NCBI GenBank assembly: GCA_905198865.1
Contig: CAJKEB010000081.1
Location: forward strand, 1-5,429
Length of the DNA: 5,429 bases
Reading direction: 5' to 3'
Origin: an uncultured Eubacteriales bacterium
Lineage (GTDB): Bacteria; Bacillota; Clostridia; Monoglobales; Monoglobaceae
Part shown: positions 3,991-5,429 of the stretch, piece after piece
Layout of the letters: the number at the start of each line of letters is the position of its first letter
How positions within the stretch are numbered: the first letter of the stretch is position 1
Notes under the pieces: model-generated
What the model was told of the DNA's origin: nothing
What the model saw: the letters and a program-made list of their open reading frames with translations, nothing else
Databases searched by the model: none
Made by a program: the position numbers and the translations under genes

Positions 3991-5429
3991 TCATTCAGTT
4001 GTGATTATTGCTGTGTTGGTGCTTTCGTCCCACTGTACGTCATAGCCTAAGTTTTCCGACAGAAAACGCAGAGGTACAAAAGTTTGGTCGTTGATTAGAC
4101 GTGCGGGAACGTCCATTGTTGCCGCTTCGCCGTTTACTGTAGCGTTTGTGTCGTCGATTGAGAAGGTAACGCTGTTTGTATCGCCCGCCGTGTTTGCCGC
4201 CAAAGGCTTTGCCTTTGAATCTATCGCCGTCCCCTGTTCCGCCAAGCCTACCGCGGCGGCACTGTCGACAAAGCCTTTGGCAACAGTATTTGATATTGTT
4301 GCCGTTGCGGTTTGAGTTGCATCGTCCCAGTCAACCTCTGCACCCATTTGCTCAAACAAAAATCTCATCGGAACAAGCGTGCGGTCACTTTCTATCACCG
4401 GTGGTTGAGCGAAGCCGAGGATTTTATCGTTTAAGCGGATGTAGGTATGATTATATTTTGCATTTATTAATTGAGCATATAAATCTGACTTATTGCAAAT
4501 ATTGTATGTCGTATTGCCATCATTAAAGCACTTTATTATAATATCACCATTACTCTCATACACTTTTAATAGTCGACTTTGACCAGTTAAATTAATTTTA
4601 TCCCAATATATTCCGTCTTTTGAAAATGCAATCTGTTCACTAAATCCATCATCCCCCAATTCGGTATAGTAATAATCACCGCAGACATTAAATTCTTTCC
4701 CACATATATCTTCATAATTTACACTATACACTGTATTATTTGATATAATCCCAACATTTTTACAGTTTAATCCCCGATAAAACTCGCCGAAACCGCTTAA
4801 ACTCCCCTCACCGCTTTCATAATTTACAATTAGCATATTTGTTCCGTCTGCTGTCAAAATAGATGGCCTAATTTCATGTTTCTGTAGTTCAAACGGTAAT
4901 TCTAATATTTGCCAATTAGTAAAGTCGTTACAAAAAAATATTTCAAAATCACATACATCTTCCCCATATACCCTTGAACCTTCACCATTTAAATATTTCG
5001 GCACAACTTTTTCTGTAGAAATATAATATGTATCATTATAAGCAATAATTTTGTTTATCCATCTATTATCAGGTATTTCATATGTATCAATAATAGTCTT
5101 CATGTCCTCCGATATTCTATATAAATATTTTGAGGAGAGATATGCCATATATGTATGAGCATTTTGAGAATAATAAACTAAATAGTTGCTTCCTGTCCAG
5201 AAATACTCTACACTATTATCTTTAAAAGAATTTTTTAATTCTTCACTCCCATCCAACTTTTCAAAACTAACACCATCGCTTGATACTTCCGGGGGGTATT
5301 TGGGGGTTATCCATTCTTTGCCACTCCAAATAATATCATTATTAAAATCCATCTCATCCGAAATAGTATAATTTTTTGAGCCTGCGCTTCCGCCCCAGGC
5401 GTCATAGTCTGACTCGATCCCCTTTTCAC
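3991..5429 (-). CDS. Propeller-like protein with C-terminal copper-amine-oxidase-like stalk domain, 5' partial
   Basis: Probable extracellular or wall-associated protein; its beginning is missing. The first ATG (5352) gives 453 residues, but the frame stays open to the window edge with no ribosome site before that ATG and no signal peptide after it, so 5352 is unlikely to be the true start. Numbered from that Met, residues 1-300 carry Asp-box-like motifs typical of beta-propeller repeats: SSDGVSFEKL (24-33), CNDFTNWQIL (141-150) and SKDGIYWDKI (244-253). Residues about 303-453 hold two halves of a copper amine oxidase N-terminal-like domain (PF07833 style): RTLVPMRFLFEQMGAEVDWD (324-343) and QTFVPLRFLSENLGYDVQWD (423-442), split by an alanine-rich insert (about 357-392). 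This fold is a stalk or structural module in Firmicutes surface proteins; no copper or oxidase chemistry is implied. Base composition jumps from AT-rich to GC-rich at about 4440. The 5375-5429 end duplicates lyase sequence and may not belong to this gene. Ligand unknown. Confidence 0.75.
   Translation of the reverse strand, partial: EKGIESDYDAWGGSAGSKNYTISDEMDFNNDIIWSGKEWITPKYPPEVSSDGVSFEKLDGSEELKNSFKDNSVEYFWTGSNYLVYYSQNAHTYMAYLSSKYLYRISEDMKTIIDTYEIPDNRWINKIIAYNDTYYISTEKVVPKYLNGEGSRVYGEDVCDFEIFFCNDFTNWQILELPFELQKHEIRPSILTADGTNMLIVNYESGEGSLSGFGEFYRGLNCKNVGIISNNTVYSVNYEDICGKEFNVCGDYYYTELGDDGFSEQIAFSKDGIYWDKINLTGQSRLLKVYESNGDIIIKCFNDGNTTYNICNKSDLYAQLINAKYNHTYIRLNDKILGFAQPPVIESDRTLVPMRFLFEQMGAEVDWDDATQTATATISNTVAKGFVDSAAAVGLAEQGTAIDSKAKPLAANTAGDTNSVTFSIDDTNATVNGEAATMDVPARLINDQTFVPLRFLSENLGYDVQWDESTNTAIITTE
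5375..5429 (-). repeat. 55-bp exact direct repeat, window-edge copy
   Basis: This is an exact copy of 3131-3185 from the lyase catalytic domain, ending precisely at the last base of the window. It is about 58% GC while the sequence beside it (5360-5374) is nearly all A and T. On the minus strand it joins the stalk-protein frame in phase: ...WGGSAGS then KNYTISDE then the Met at 5352. A length of exactly 55 fits a de Bruijn graph overlap, so an assembly origin is likely, but a real duplication junction is not excluded. Confidence 0.97.

Noticed and set aside
4091..4526. Overlapping plus-strand open frames opposite the stalk domain
   Set aside because: They are antisense to a recognisable domain, lack ribosome sites and have low-complexity protein sequences; shadows of GC-rich coding sequence.
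5291..5306. Runs of six and five G (C on the coding strand) as a phase-variation tract
   Set aside because: The runs are short and encode ordinary PKYPPEV-type residues in an open frame; too short to call a slippage switch without read evidence.
1..5429. A new defence, mobile or CRISPR-like system
   Set aside because: No repeat array, transposase, integrase, nuclease, reverse transcriptase or toxin-antitoxin pair is visible; the protein genes are a glycan-degradation enzyme, a surface protein and a small membrane protein.

Overview
The window looks like one complete contig from a Gram-positive anaerobe, most likely a gut or rumen Clostridia member (Ruminococcus/Oscillospiraceae-like). The reasons are strong AGGAGG-type ribosome sites, TATAAT promoters, rho-independent terminators, a proline/threonine-rich linker in a secreted polysaccharide lyase, and a copper-amine-oxidase-like stalk domain, all typical of Firmicutes. 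This assignment is inferred from style; there is no marker gene.

All three supported genes lie on the minus strand. Read in the direction of transcription (right to left), they are: (1) positions 5429-3991, the 3' part of a gene for a surface or secreted protein with Asp-box/propeller-like sequence followed by a copper-amine-oxidase-N-like stalk domain, open to the window edge; (2) an intergenic region (3990-3619) with a 22-bp palindrome, an extended -10 promoter and a strong terminator, which together resemble a gene for a small RNA of about 90 nt, followed by the promoter of the next gene; (3) positions 3618-538, a complete 1026-residue multidomain secreted family-1 polysaccharide lyase (pectate lyase type) with its own promoter and terminator; (4) positions 359-60, a 99-residue two-helix membrane protein of unknown function with its own ribosome site. 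A hairpin lies at the far left edge (16-34).

The lyase is the functional centre: an extracellular pectin or pectate degrader with a catalytic beta-helix domain, an Ig-like domain, two copies of a carbohydrate-binding-like module, a linker and a C-terminal beta-rich domain. The stalk-domain protein is probably also exported, but its 5' end is missing. The genes appear to be transcribed separately rather than as one operon.

The most striking anomaly is that the last 55 bases (5375-5429) are an exact copy of 3131-3185, inside the lyase gene, and join the stalk-protein reading frame in phase. Because the copy is exactly 55 bp, a common de Bruijn graph k-mer size, and ends exactly at the window edge, an assembly-graph loop is the leading explanation. 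A real 2244-bp tandem duplication, an excised circle or a gene fusion would look the same. I found no phage, CRISPR, tRNA or rRNA genes, no transposase and no clear new defence system. The candidate small RNA is the best biological lead.
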